Both the position numbers and the translations under genes were made by a program. From the NCBI GenBank assembly GCA_044376615.1, contig JBILKO010000010.1, positions 1 to 43,564 on the forward strand: a DNA stretch of 43,564 nt, written 5' to 3'. Below, in pieces: positions 23,997 through 33,187 of this stretch. Origin of the DNA: CAISGS01 sp044376615 (GTDB lineage Bacteria; Pseudomonadota; Alphaproteobacteria; Caulobacterales; Caulobacteraceae). The stretch's first letter is position 1, and each line of letters opens with the position of its first letter. Below the pieces are notes generated by a model. The model was not told the origin of the DNA. It saw only the letters and a program-made list of their open reading frames with translations, and searched no databases.

Positions 23997-25178
23997 TTAG
24001 TTCCAAATTTCCAGCTGGAACAGTTTACGGTGCTCTTCGATCGCAAACCGATCGGTCATGCCGGCAATATAGTCGCAGACAATACGGGCGCGTGCGGCCT
24101 GATCGCGGCCTTGAGTCTTGATTAACCATTCGCCAGGCAGGACATCCGGCTCGGCCATAAAAAGCTGGAACATATCCGATAGGATCCGGCGCGCCTGGCT
24201 GCGGGTGCGATTGACGCGCCAATGGCGATACATGCGCTCATGCAAGAAGGCCCGCAAAAGCGCCAGATCCTCGGCCATGTCCGGCGAAAAGGTGACGAGG
24301 GCATGGGACAGGCCGCGAACATCGCTGGATGACTGAACGCCCGACGCCTTGGCCCGGCGGCTCGTCTCGGCCATGACATCGTCAATCATGGCCCCGATCA
24401 TGCGCCGCACGGCCTCGAGCCGCACTAGCCGGTCATCAAGATCAGGACGTTCGGCCTTGACCTTGGCCAGAAGCGGCCCGATCAGGGGCACGGTCATCAG
24501 CTCATCGAGCTGAAACAGGCCCGCCTGCAAGCCGTCATCAACATCATGATTATTATAGGCAATATCGTCAGCCAGGGCCGCAACCTGCGCCTCAGCTGAA
24601 GCCCAACTATCGAGGCCAAGATCATAGGCGCGGTTGAAATCGCTAATCGGCGCCCAGCTGGGCCGGTTCAGCTTCGACACCACCGGGCCATTGTGTTTGA
24701 CAATGCCCTCGAGCGTTTCCCAGGTCAGGTTGAGGCCCAGAAAATCGGGATAGCGATGCTCAAGCTCGGTCACGACCCGAAAGGTCTGGACATTGTGGTC
24801 AAAGCCGCCATAGGGCTCCATCGCCTTTTGCAGCTCATCTTCACCGGCATGCCCAAACGGCGGATGGCCCAGATCATGGGCCAGGGCTATGGTCTCGGCC
24901 AGATCAGCATCCAGTCCCATAGCCGTCGCGATCGCGCGCGCGACTTGTGCCACTTCCAAGGAATGGGTCAGTCGCGTGCGGAAATGATCGCCCTCATGGG
25001 CAACAAAAACCTGGGTCTTTTCCTTCAGGCGGCGAAAGGCCGAGGCGTGAATAATCCGGTCGCGATCTCGGGCGAAGGGCGTGCGGGTCCGGCTATCAGC
25101 CTCGTTAAACTGCCGCCCGCGCGACTGAGCAGGATCCTCAGAAAAAGGTGCACGAACCGGGGGCGTATAGATCGTCAT
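23997..25178 (-). CDS. dgt: Deoxyguanosinetriphosphate triphosphohydrolase-like protein
   Basis: 393 residues from ATG 25178 (MTIYTPPVRAP; the frame opens at 25190). HD-superfamily metal residues are visible in TRLTHSLEVAQVARA, AHDLGHPPFGHAGED and ADDIAYNNHDVDDGL. It removes triphosphate from dNTPs and so tunes dNTP pools; the shorter alphaproteobacterial form usually lacks strict dGTP specificity. It is divergent from erpA with a 133-bp spacer. Confidence 0.93.
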   Translation of the reverse strand: MTIYTPPVRAPFSEDPAQSRGRQFNEADSRTRTPFARDRDRIIHASAFRRLKEKTQVFVAHEGDHFRTRLTHSLEVAQVARAIATAMGLDADLAETIALAHDLGHPPFGHAGEDELQKAMEPYGGFDHNVQTFRVVTELEHRYPDFLGLNLTWETLEGIVKHNGPVVSKLNRPSWAPISDFNRAYDLGLDSWASAEAQVAALADDIAYNNHDVDDGLQAGLFQLDELMTVPLIGPLLAKVKAERPDLDDRLVRLEAVRRMIGAMIDDVMAETSRRAKASGVQSSSDVRGLSHALVTFSPDMAEDLALLRAFLHERMYRHWRVNRTRSQARRILSDMFQLFMAEPDVLPGEWLIKTQGRDQAARARIVCDYIAGMTDRFAIEEHRKLFQLEIWN

Positions 25179-25311
25179 CAGGTTTCCCAAGCCCAGCGGT
25201 CAAACAAAGGCCGCCAAGCCAATCTAAGGTTTTCACCCAACGACCCGTTGTTGGGGAGTCAGAAGATATCATATAGAGATAATAGTTCACCCTCGCAGAG
25301 TCTGTGCCCCC

Positions 25312-25674
25312 ATGTCGACCCTGACCCTTTCCACCTCTAGCCGCACCGGACCGGGGATAAGCTTGTCTGCGCGCGCCGCTGAGCGGATCAAGGCCCTGGG
25401 CGCAGCTGAGGGACGGCCGCTCATGCTGCGCGTCGCGGTCGATGCGGGCGGCTGTTCAGGCTTTCAGTACAATTTTGACCTGGTCGAGAACCAGCAAGAC
25501 GATGATCTAAGGATCGAATGCGACGGTGCCGCCGCCCTGGTTGATGTGGTCTCACTGACCCTGCTTAAGGGCTCTGAGATCGATTATGTTGATGAGCTGG
25601 CGGCGTCTGAATTTCGCGTCCGCAATCCCAATGCCAAGTCCTCCTGCGGCTGCGGCGTCAGTTTCTCGATCTAG
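25312..25674 (+). CDS. erpA: Iron-sulfur cluster insertion protein ErpA/HesB type
   Basis: 120 residues with the A-type carrier Cys ligands: GGCSGFQYNF and, at the C-terminus, SSCGCGVSF (Cys-x-Cys). A-type carriers deliver Fe-S clusters to apoproteins. It has a roughly 12-residue N-terminal extension over the minimal fold. It is followed 26 bp downstream by xth, probably one transcript. ErpA rather than IscA is suggested by the absence of isc genes nearby, which is weak evidence. Confidence 0.88.
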   Translation: MSTLTLSTSSRTGPGISLSARAAERIKALGAAEGRPLMLRVAVDAGGCSGFQYNFDLVENQQDDDLRIECDGAAALVDVVSLTLLKGSEIDYVDELAASEFRVRNPNAKSSCGCGVSFSI

Positions 25675-25700
25675 ACCCCGCCATTGGCGAAAGGGCCCAA

Positions 25701-26480
25701 ATGCGCATCGCCACCTGGAATGTGAACTCGATCAATGCCCGCCTTGAGGTCGTGCTCGACTGGTTTCGTGAAGCCGCGCCGGATGTCGCCTGCCTGCAAG
25801 AACTCAAATGTGTCGATGAGAAGTTTCCGACCGAAGCCTTTGAATCGCTTGGCTATAATGTCGCGGTCCACGGCCAAAAGACCTATAATGGCGTCGCCCT
25901 CCTGTCCAAGTATCCGATGGAGGATGTGCGCAAGGGCCTGCCGGGCGATGATAGTGACGAACAGGCGCGCTATATTGAGGCCCTGATTGGTGCGCCGCGC
26001 CCAGTCCGGGTTGGTGGGCTGTATCTGCCCAATGGCAACCCGATCGGGACCGAAAAGTTCAGCTATAAGCTGGCCTGGATGGCGCGCCTAAAGGCCCATG
26101 CCAAGGCCTTGCTGGCGGACGAAGAGCCCCTGGTCCTGGCCGGGGACTATAATGTTATTCCAGAACCGACCGACTGTTATGACCCGGCTGCCTGGGCTGG
26201 GGATGCCCTGTTTCAGCCTGAAAGCCGGGCCGCGTTTCGCGAGCTGCAATGGCTGGGCCTGACCGAGGCGCATAAGCAGATTGTCGGCAAGGCCCATGAC
26301 TATACCTTCTGGGACTATCAGGCCGGGGCCTGGCAGAGAAACAATGGCATCCGCATTGATCACCTGTTGCTCTCTCCACAAGCGGCGGATCGACTGACCG
26401 CCTGCACAATTCATACCCAGGTCCGGGGCCGAGAAAAGCCATCGGACCATGTTCCCGTCGAGATTGAGTTGGCGCTCTAG
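25701..26480 (+). CDS. xth: Exodeoxyribonuclease III
   Basis: 259 residues of the endonuclease/exonuclease/phosphatase fold: MRIATWNVNSINARL, CLQELKC (metal-binding Glu), YLPNGNP, GDYNVIP and SDHVPVEIEL (catalytic His). It acts as AP endonuclease and 3' exonuclease/phosphatase in base-excision repair. Family length is standard. It lies between erpA and the unknown gene at 26515, all on the plus strand. Confidence 0.95.
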   Translation: MRIATWNVNSINARLEVVLDWFREAAPDVACLQELKCVDEKFPTEAFESLGYNVAVHGQKTYNGVALLSKYPMEDVRKGLPGDDSDEQARYIEALIGAPRPVRVGGLYLPNGNPIGTEKFSYKLAWMARLKAHAKALLADEEPLVLAGDYNVIPEPTDCYDPAAWAGDALFQPESRAAFRELQWLGLTEAHKQIVGKAHDYTFWDYQAGAWQRNNGIRIDHLLLSPQAADRLTACTIHTQVRGREKPSDHVPVEIELAL

Positions 26481-26514
26481 GCCACTGCATCAAATTCGCC
26501 TATCTTGAGTCTGA

Positions 26515-27216
26515 ATGACCGAGCTTATCCGCATCCTCCTTATTTTAGGCATTATCAGCGCGGCCCTGACCATGGTCGGCGCGGCCGTGGCCTGGTGGCG
26601 GGCCGAGGATCGCCGACTCGGACGCGTTATTGCCGGCGTGTTTGAGGGGCCGGTCGACGCGCAAATCATCGGCAAGGGCCAGAATGCGGCGATAGCCATA
26701 GGCGATGAACCGCCGCAAATCCTCGTCCTTCGCGAGGGCGGGGCCAAGGCCCGGATTTATCAATTATCACACCTGCTCGGCGCCGAGCTCGATGTCGACG
26801 ATGTCCTGGTCTCGCGGGCGTTTTTGGGTGAGGCGCGTATGCCGCTCGACCATGCGGCCAGCAATGCCCAGTCCGTGGTGCTGAGACTACTCTTTTACGA
26901 TCCCAAACACCCCGATTTTGAGCTGGTTATCTGGTCACAGCGCAAGCGGGCGGGTCCGGAACAGACTTCGGACCTTACCATTCGCGAAGGCGCACGCTGG
27001 GTTGCTCGCATCGATACCCTAATCCGGCAATATGCCCGCGAAGCCCAAAACCAGACCCCGCCACCGCCGCCAAGGCCGCAGCGTCCACCCGCACCGGCAC
27101 CCCTGTTCGACGATCTTGATCTCGAAGAGCCTGAACTGGATCCAGACGGCGACCTGTTTGACCAAGGTCGCCGGTCGGGACCTAGGCGCGCCGACGATGC
27201 TGACCCGCCCTGGTGA
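26515..27216 (+). CDS. Membrane-anchored protein of unknown function
   Basis: 233 residues. An N-terminal membrane helix (about 5-27, IRILLILGIISAALTMVGAAVAWW) is followed by a soluble alpha/beta region (30-180) with FLGEARMPLD and VLRLLFYDPKHPDFELVIW. A Pro-rich stretch (about 182-200) and an acidic C-terminal tail (DDLDLEEPELDPDGDLFD) complete it. The single N-terminal anchor with a large soluble part suggests a cytoplasmic or periplasmic domain of unknown binding role. It is 34 bp after xth, same strand. I do not recognise the family. Confidence 0.8.
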   Translation: MTELIRILLILGIISAALTMVGAAVAWWRAEDRRLGRVIAGVFEGPVDAQIIGKGQNAAIAIGDEPPQILVLREGGAKARIYQLSHLLGAELDVDDVLVSRAFLGEARMPLDHAASNAQSVVLRLLFYDPKHPDFELVIWSQRKRAGPEQTSDLTIREGARWVARIDTLIRQYAREAQNQTPPPPPRPQRPPAPAPLFDDLDLEEPELDPDGDLFDQGRRSGPRRADDADPPW

Positions 27217-27227
27217 GCTAGACTGCC

Positions 27228-28961
27228 TTAGAGGTCGGCATAAACGTGCTTTTCACCGGCAAAACCTGGATGGGTCACGGCCCCATTCGACGCCGGTCCA
27301 ACCGTCTGGGCAAATTTCCAGATCGCGCCTGAACCGTATTGGGTTTCACGCGGCTTCAGAGCTGCCCGGCGCTTGGCCAGGATCGCCTCTTCGACATGCA
27401 GATCAATCGTTCCGGCTTCAGCATCAATGGCAATGATATCGCCATTCTCGATCAGGCCGATCGGACCACCGACGGCAGCTTCTGGGCCAACATGGCCGAT
27501 ACAGAGGCCGCGCGTGGCACCGCTGAACCGGCCATCGGTGATCAGGGCCACCTTATCGCCCATGCCCTGGCCATAGATGGCGGCCGTAGTCGAGAGCATT
27601 TCGCGCATGCCCGGCCCGCCGCGCGGACCCTCATAGCGAATGACCAGGACATCGCCTTCTTTGTAATCGCCAGCCTCAACCGCCTTGAAACAGGCGTCTT
27701 CGCCATCAAACACCCGGGCAGGACCGGTATGTTTCAAATGGCTAAGACCGGCCACCTTTACAATGGCGCCATCAGGGGCCAGCGAGCCCCAAAGCCCGAC
27801 CACACCGCCATTGGGCGATAGGGGCCGGTTGGCGGGGCGAATGACCTCTTGATCATCACGCCAAACCACGCCTTCCAGATTCTGGGCCAGGGTCTTGCCT
27901 GTGACCGTCATGCAGTCGCCGTGCAATAGGCCCGCTTCAAGCAGGGTCTTGAGCAACATGGGCATGCCGCCCGCCTCGCCCATATCCTTGGCAACAAACC
28001 GGCCGCCTGGCTTTAGGTCCGCCAGATACGGCGTCTTGCGAAAGATTTCCGCTACATCGCGCAGCGAGAACTTGATCCCGCATTCATGTGCCATGGCGGG
28101 CAGGTGCAGGGCGCCATTGGTCGAGCCACCGGTGGCCGCCACCACAACCGCCGCATTCTCAAACGCCTTGAGGGTGCAGATATCACGCGGCCGAATATTG
28201 CGCTCGATCAAGGCCATGACCGCCTCGCCCGAGGCGACGGCATAGGCATCGCGGCTCTCATAAGGCGCAGGCAAGGAGGCCGAAAGCGGCAGGGCCAGGC
28301 CAATCGCCTCAGAGACGCAAGCCATGGTATTGGCGGTAAATTGACCGCCGCAGGCCCCGTCACTGGGGCAGGCATGGCGTTCAAGCTCACACAGGGTCTC
28401 AAGGCTCATCTTGCCTGCCGAATGCTGGCCCACACCTTCAAACACATCCAGCACAGTCACGTCCTTGCCCTGGAAACGGCCCGGCAGGATGGAGCCGCCA
28501 TAGAGAAACACGCTGGGAACATTGAGGCGCAGCATGGCCATCATCATGCCGGGCAAGCTCTTGTCACAACCCGCCACGCCAACCAGGGCGTCATAGCCAT
28601 GGCCGCGCATGGTTAGCTCAACTGAGTCGGCAATGACTTCACGGCTAACCAGGCTCGAGCGCATGCCCTCATGGCCCATGGCAATGCCGTCGGTCACGGT
28701 AATGGTGCAAAACTCGCGCGGCGTGCCGCCAGCCGCCTTAACCCCGGTCGAGACGGCATGGGCCTGGCGCATCAGGGCGGTGTTACATGGCGCGGCCTCA
28801 TTCCAGCAGGAGGCTACGCCGACAAAGGGCTGGCTAATCTCACGCGTACCAAGACCCATGGCATAGTAATAGGACCGGTGCGGCGCGCGCGCTGGGCCCT
28901 CGGTCACATGGCGGCTAGGAAGCTTTGACTTATCCCAGCTGCCGTCAGGGTTCTTGGTCAT
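27228..28961 (-). CDS. ilvD: Dihydroxy-acid dehydratase IlvD
   Basis: 577 residues from ATG 28961, preceded by GAGAGG (the frame runs to 28976). Cluster-ligand Cys motifs are PCNTALM, VGVAGCDKSLPG and PSDGACGGQFTANTMA; the C-terminal half has TDGRFSGATRGLCIGHV with the catalytic Ser. It dehydrates dihydroxy-isovalerate and dihydroxy-methylvalerate in valine/isoleucine synthesis and carries an Fe-S cluster. Convergent with the gene at 26515; single gene. Confidence 0.96.
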   Translation of the reverse strand: MTKNPDGSWDKSKLPSRHVTEGPARAPHRSYYYAMGLGTREISQPFVGVASCWNEAAPCNTALMRQAHAVSTGVKAAGGTPREFCTITVTDGIAMGHEGMRSSLVSREVIADSVELTMRGHGYDALVGVAGCDKSLPGMMMAMLRLNVPSVFLYGGSILPGRFQGKDVTVLDVFEGVGQHSAGKMSLETLCELERHACPSDGACGGQFTANTMACVSEAIGLALPLSASLPAPYESRDAYAVASGEAVMALIERNIRPRDICTLKAFENAAVVVAATGGSTNGALHLPAMAHECGIKFSLRDVAEIFRKTPYLADLKPGGRFVAKDMGEAGGMPMLLKTLLEAGLLHGDCMTVTGKTLAQNLEGVVWRDDQEVIRPANRPLSPNGGVVGLWGSLAPDGAIVKVAGLSHLKHTGPARVFDGEDACFKAVEAGDYKEGDVLVIRYEGPRGGPGMREMLSTTAAIYGQGMGDKVALITDGRFSGATRGLCIGHVGPEAAVGGPIGLIENGDIIAIDAEAGTIDLHVEEAILAKRRAALKPRETQYGSGAIWKFAQTVGPASNGAVTHPGFAGEKHVYADL

Positions 28962-29055
28962 GATCTGCCCTCTCAATTAAGCCTTGTGCTTCTAGCGGAA
29001 AACACCGGCCTGGGGAAAGGGCTTAGCGCACCGTAGGATTATTGCTCGGCCTTGG

Positions 29056-29463
29056 TCATGACCCGCGCCCTTTTGAATAGAGCGGCAGGTCATCGGGGAT
29101 ATGGGCCCAACTGACTTCCGATTGTATCCAGCTCTGATGACTCGGAACGACGACATAGGGGTCATCCAGGACGCCCGCCTTTACATATACAAATTGCGGA
29201 TGTTGCGGCGAGGATGTGAACAGTGGCGATCCGCAGTCTGCGCAAAAGTGGCGCATAAGCTGTCCGCCGCTATCGCCGACCTTAGTGAATGCGCGCGGCG
29301 ACCCCTCCGACATCTTGAAGCCCGCTATATCGACGCGAACGCCTATGTTGAAAGCACTTCCTGTCGCGCGGCGGCAATCGGCGCAATGGCAGTAATTGGC
29401 TGGACCAACCCCGCCGGAAATCTCGAAACGGCAAGCGCCGCAAAGGCATTGTCCAGTCAGCAT
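29056..29463 (-). CDS. GFA family (glutathione-dependent formaldehyde-activating-like) protein
   Basis: 135 residues with zinc-binding cysteines in CLCGACRFEI, CHCADCRRATGSAF and FCADCGSPLF, the Gfa/CENP-V fold. Members bind zinc; few have a proven reaction, and S-hydroxymethylglutathione synthesis applies only to some. No formaldehyde genes are near. It lies 13 bp downstream of proC on the same strand, so it is probably cotranscribed. Confidence 0.9.
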   Translation of the reverse strand: MLTGQCLCGACRFEISGGVGPANYCHCADCRRATGSAFNIGVRVDIAGFKMSEGSPRAFTKVGDSGGQLMRHFCADCGSPLFTSSPQHPQFVYVKAGVLDDPYVVVPSHQSWIQSEVSWAHIPDDLPLYSKGRGS

Positions 29464-29476
29464 TTGAGGCCCAGGC

Positions 29477-30271
29477 CTAGCGCGAGAGTTCCTTTGAGCG
29501 GGCCACGGCGGCCGCGACTGCCCGGTCCATTAGGTTCGTCAAACCACCCTCGCCCATCAAGACCTTGAGCGCGGCCTCCGTCGTGCCGCCGGGCGAGGTG
29601 ACCTGACGGCGCAATTCGGAGGGCTCGGCTTGGCTAGAATCCAGCAGGGCAGCGGCGCCGATAATAGTGGCCCGCGCCAAACGCTGCGAGGTTTCGACAC
29701 TAAGCCCTTGGGCCGGGCCTGCCGCCTCGAGCGCCTCGATAAACGCGTAGAGATAGGCAGGGGCCGAGCCACTCATCCCAACAACGGCGTCCATCAAGGC
29801 CTCGTCATCAACCTCGACCGTCGTGGCGACTGGGTCAAACAAGGCATGGGCGACGGCCAAGGCTCTAGCATCTGACGAATAGAGGCTGGCAACCCCCTTG
29901 GCGATGGCCACCGCCGTGGTTGGCATGATGCGGGCCACGGCTCGGCCACCAAAAGCACTGGCGAGATCTGAAACCAAGACCCCGGCGGCAATCGAGACAA
30001 TCACGCAATCATTCGCCAGATGCGGGGCCAGCTCAGCGGCGGCCTCGCGCCAAATCTGCGGCTTGACCGCCAGCAAGACCACTCTGGCCTGGGCCAAAAC
30101 GGCAAGGTCTGGATTGAGGCGGGCACCGGCCTCAGATGCTGCAAGCGCTTCTGGCGACGGGTTTGGATCGCGAAGGATAAGATCGCTAGGCGAAAAGGCA
30201 CCGGTCTTGGCCCAGCCCTCAATCAGGGCGCCGCCCATACGGCCTGCGCCGAGCATCAATATGGGTGTCAT
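29477..30271 (-). CDS. proC: Pyrroline-5-carboxylate reductase
   Basis: 264 residues. An N-terminal Rossmann fold (MLGAGRMGGALIEGW) is followed by VLLAVKPQIW, ARIMPTTAVAIAKGV (substrate/NADP region) and the C-terminal helical dimer domain MSGSAPAYLYAFIEALEAAG...VTSPGGTTEAAL. It reduces pyrroline-5-carboxylate to proline with NAD(P)H. It follows the YbjN-like gene by 29 bp on the same strand. Confidence 0.96.
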   Translation of the reverse strand: MTPILMLGAGRMGGALIEGWAKTGAFSPSDLILRDPNPSPEALAASEAGARLNPDLAVLAQARVVLLAVKPQIWREAAAELAPHLANDCVIVSIAAGVLVSDLASAFGGRAVARIMPTTAVAIAKGVASLYSSDARALAVAHALFDPVATTVEVDDEALMDAVVGMSGSAPAYLYAFIEALEAAGPAQGLSVETSQRLARATIIGAAALLDSSQAEPSELRRQVTSPGGTTEAALKVLMGEGGLTNLMDRAVAAAVARSKELSR

Positions 30272-30300
30272 GGCTTTGACCCTAAGACAAAGGCCCAGAC

Positions 30301-30807
30301 CTAGGCGCTGCCCATGGTCTCGAACATGCAGGCCGCCATAGCGTCCTTGGGCGATTTCAGACCCTTAAACAGAAAGTCAAAGGCCGGGAAGAACCTGTCC
30401 GCCGCCTCAACTGCGACGTCAATCATGCCTGCGGCCTGGGCCTGGGTTGGACGCTCGCCATGGGGCAGCGACATGGCGTGGCGAAACACGACATCGCCGT
30501 CGTCGGCCCAGATCTCGAAATGCCCAAGCCAGACGCGCTGATTGATCAGGGACAAGAGCTCAAACGCTTTAAGGCGCGCGGCCTTGGACGCCTGTAGGTC
30601 GATCGAAAGGCAAAGCTGCAAACAATCGGCTTCAGGCCGCCAGGCAAACCAGAGCTCATAATCCTTCCAGTCCCCAGCCAGGGCAAAGGCAAGGTCACCC
30701 TGGTCGGTGCGGTCAAAGCTAAGATTTTCCGCCGCCAAAACATGTTCCACCACGTCCAGGGGGTCGAGACCAATATCCAGGTCTTCTTCCAGCAGGGGCA
30801 AATCCAT
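30301..30807 (-). CDS. YbjN domain protein
   Basis: 168 residues from ATG 30807 (MDLPLLEEDLDIGLDPLDVVEH), where an AGGA lies upstream; the frame extends to 30849 without one. The pattern is that of YbjN/type III secretion chaperone-like proteins: ELWFAWRPEADCLQLCLSID, LLSLINQRVWLGHFEIW and VFRHAMSL. Such proteins are proposed regulators or chaperones; function here is unknown. The ybjN-proC pairing is common in this class of bacteria. Confidence 0.85.
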   Translation of the reverse strand: MDLPLLEEDLDIGLDPLDVVEHVLAAENLSFDRTDQGDLAFALAGDWKDYELWFAWRPEADCLQLCLSIDLQASKAARLKAFELLSLINQRVWLGHFEIWADDGDVVFRHAMSLPHGERPTQAQAAGMIDVAVEAADRFFPAFDFLFKGLKSPKDAMAACMFETMGSA

Positions 30808-30935
30808 AATCGCTGATCCTGTTCGGGCCTTGGCTTGGCACAGGGCCAAACCGAGAATCGATCCTAATGACGAGAGTTTAGTCCGCTTATTGATCCTCGT
30901 CCCAAGCGAGAATGCATGAACGGCAAGAATATTGG

Positions 30936-31166
30936 CTATTTGGTCTTAGCTTTTGGCTTTAGGGCCGCAATCTCGGCCCGAAGCGCGGCGATTTCGGCTT
31001 TCAACTGATCCAGTTCGTCTCGGCGCACCAGATCCATCTCGGCGACAAACCGGTCGGCCTGGGCGCGAAAAGCGGTCTTGGCTTCTTCACCCGCCGCCTG
31101 GGCCAGGCCCATGGCCGTCGTGGTCAGCTTGGCAAACTCATCAAGGAAGGGATTTTGACTGTGCAT
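30936..31166 (-). CDS. UbiK/BMFP-type accessory factor
   Basis: 76 residues from ATG 31166 (MHSQNPFLDEFAKL). An N-terminal amphipathic helix (FAKLTTTAMGLAQAA) and a C-terminal coiled coil (RRDELDQLKAEIAALRAEIAAL) ending in a Lys-rich tail match small trimeric UbiK-like (YqiC/BMFP) proteins, which assist ubiquinone biosynthesis. It is divergent from lgt, a neighbour it often has. Confidence 0.8.
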   Translation of the reverse strand: MHSQNPFLDEFAKLTTTAMGLAQAAGEEAKTAFRAQADRFVAEMDLVRRDELDQLKAEIAALRAEIAALKPKAKTK

Positions 31167-31292
31167 GCCCGGACCATAATCTGATAATTTACAGTTTGGA
31201 AAGCATAAGCGCACTGAAATTTGTCACAAGCCTAACCAAGTGGTGGATAAACTGTTAGGCTGGCGCGGTTGCATATCGACAGGTGATTTGAC

Positions 31293-32114
31293 GTGCCATT
31301 CCCCGACTTTGATCCCGTCCTGATCCAATTGGGTCCCTTCGCCATTCGCTGGTATGCCCTAGCCTATATTGCTGGGATCTTGCTAGGCTGGCGTTATATG
31401 GTGCGTCTAATCCGGACACCCAAACTTTGGGGCGCGCAGGCACCAACCGCGTCGGCCTTGCAGATTGACGATCTCGTCCTGTGGCTCACACTTGGCATTA
31501 TTCTGGGTGGCCGCGTCGGCTATGTCTTGTTTTATGCCACCAGCCTGATTTGGACCGACCCGCTCGAAATCTTTAAGGTCTGGAATGGCGGCATGTCATT
31601 CCATGGCGGCTTTATCGGGTTTTGTATCGCGGTAATCGGCTATGCTCGCAGCCAATCCATATCTATTCTGCGCCTTGGCGATCTGACGGCATCGGCCGTG
31701 CCGTTTGGGCTGTTTTTTGGCCGTGTCGCTAATTTCATCAATGGCGAGCTTTGGGGGCGTCCGACGCTTGTCCCTTGGGGCGTTGTGTTTCCCGCTGCTG
31801 GCCCCCTGCCACGTCATCCAAGCCAGCTTTATGAAGCTGTGCTCGAAGGCCTTGTCCTGTTTTTGGTCCTGCGTTTTGCGACCCATAGGCTCCGCTGGTT
31901 GCAAAAGTCCGGTGCGGTTAGTGGCCTGTTTATGGTGGGTTATGGTCTGGTTCGTGTTTCGCTCGAGACTGTACGCGAGCCTGACCTGGGCATGCCGCAA
32001 TACCCGTTTGGCCTGACCATGGGCATGATCTTGTCCATCCCCATGATCATGATCGGGGCCTATCTGATCTGGCGCGCGCATCAAGCTGATAAGGCTGCGA
32101 CCCCCGCCGGATGA
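31293..32114 (+). CDS. lgt: Prolipoprotein diacylglyceryl transferase
   Basis: 273 residues, about seven membrane helices, with the catalytic/lipid-binding motifs HGGFIG and GRVANFINGELWGRPT. It transfers diacylglycerol from phosphatidylglycerol to the lipobox Cys of prolipoproteins in the inner membrane. GTG start 31293; it ends in an ATGA overlap with midA. lgt-midA-pgeF is a conserved alphaproteobacterial operon. A likely client is the lipoprotein at 35130. Confidence 0.96.
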   Translation: MPFPDFDPVLIQLGPFAIRWYALAYIAGILLGWRYMVRLIRTPKLWGAQAPTASALQIDDLVLWLTLGIILGGRVGYVLFYATSLIWTDPLEIFKVWNGGMSFHGGFIGFCIAVIGYARSQSISILRLGDLTASAVPFGLFFGRVANFINGELWGRPTLVPWGVVFPAAGPLPRHPSQLYEAVLEGLVLFLVLRFATHRLRWLQKSGAVSGLFMVGYGLVRVSLETVREPDLGMPQYPFGLTMGMILSIPMIMIGAYLIWRAHQADKAATPAG

Positions 32115-33187
32115 GCCTAAAAGACCGTCTTATTGCTCAGATTCAGACCTTTGGCCCGATGAGTATTGGCCAATACATGGCCGCCTGTCTGCATGATCCT
32201 ACCGATGGCTATTATGCATCCAGGCCAAGTCTGGGGGCCAAGGGCGATTTTCTAACCGCGCCCCTCGTTTCGCAAATGTTTGGCGAGATGATCGGGCTTT
32301 GGTGTATTTCGGTTTGGGAGGCCTTGGGTAGACCGCAACGCCTTTGCCTGATCGAGATCGGGCCGGGCGATGGCACCTTGATGAGCGACATGCTGCGGGC
32401 GCTTAGGTTAGCGCCCGATCTGTTGCATGGCCTGGAGATCGCCTTGATCGAGCCCAGCGCGCCCTTGAAAGCCCTTCAGCAAGACCGACTGAAAGGCCAG
32501 CCCGTGACCTGGCTTAGTCATATTGGCCAGGTGACAACCGACAGCCCGGTCATCGTGATCGCCAATGAGGTGCTCGACTGCCTACCGGCTCAGCAATTTG
32601 TGCGCACCGAAACAGGATGGAGCGAGCGGCTGGTCGGGCTGGATGCAGATGGCGCCTTAAGCTTTGGCCTCTCGCCCAGGCCGGTCGATGGCCTGTTTCC
32701 CGAGGCGCTGATTGGCTCAGTTTTGGAAATGTCGGCCGCGCAAGAGGCTCTGGCCAGTGAGTTGGCCAGCCTGATCGCGGCGCAAAGGGGTGCTGGCCTC
32801 CTCCTCGATTATGGGCGGTCCGCCCCTGGATTTGGCGATACCTTACAAGCCCTTGGCGGGCATCAGAAATTTGGGCCTTTGGACGCACCGGGTGAACATG
32901 ACCTGACCATCCATGCCGATTTCCCGGCCGTGCTGAAGGCTGCACAAGCGGGCGGTGTCCAGACCGGCCTGGTCGATCAGGGCCAATTCTTACGCGCACT
33001 CGGCATTGAGCAGCGGGCGCAGGCCCTAAGCCGCACCCAGCCCGACCAGGCCGAGAAGCTTGGTCGCCAGCTTGAGCGCCTGACCGCGCCAGACCAGATG
33101 GGCGAATTGTTCAAGGTCGCAGGGCTTTGGTCCGCCGGACTTTCAATACCGCCAGGCTTTGACCCCGAGCTAGAGACCTCCGCATGA
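32111..33187 (+). CDS. SAM-dependent methyltransferase, MidA/NDUFAF7 family
   Basis: 358 residues: IGPGDGTLMSDMLRAL as SAM loop, YMAACLHDPTDGYYAS at the N-terminus, IANEVLDCLPAQQFV and LLDYGRSAPGFGDTLQA. In mitochondria the homologue NDUFAF7 dimethylates an Arg of complex I subunit NDUFS2; the bacterial substrate is presumably the NuoD homologue (inference). Overlaps lgt and pgeF by 4 bases each, indicating coupled translation. Confidence 0.92.
   Translation: MSLKDRLIAQIQTFGPMSIGQYMAACLHDPTDGYYASRPSLGAKGDFLTAPLVSQMFGEMIGLWCISVWEALGRPQRLCLIEIGPGDGTLMSDMLRALRLAPDLLHGLEIALIEPSAPLKALQQDRLKGQPVTWLSHIGQVTTDSPVIVIANEVLDCLPAQQFVRTETGWSERLVGLDADGALSFGLSPRPVDGLFPEALIGSVLEMSAAQEALASELASLIAAQRGAGLLLDYGRSAPGFGDTLQALGGHQKFGPLDAPGEHDLTIHADFPAVLKAAQAGGVQTGLVDQGQFLRALGIEQRAQALSRTQPDQAEKLGRQLERLTAPDQMGELFKVAGLWSAGLSIPPGFDPELETSA

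Noticed and set aside
24693..25340. 215-residue plus-strand frame over dgt and the dgt-erpA spacer
   Set aside because: Antisense to the HD motifs of dgt; runs into erpA in another frame and has no recognisable domain.
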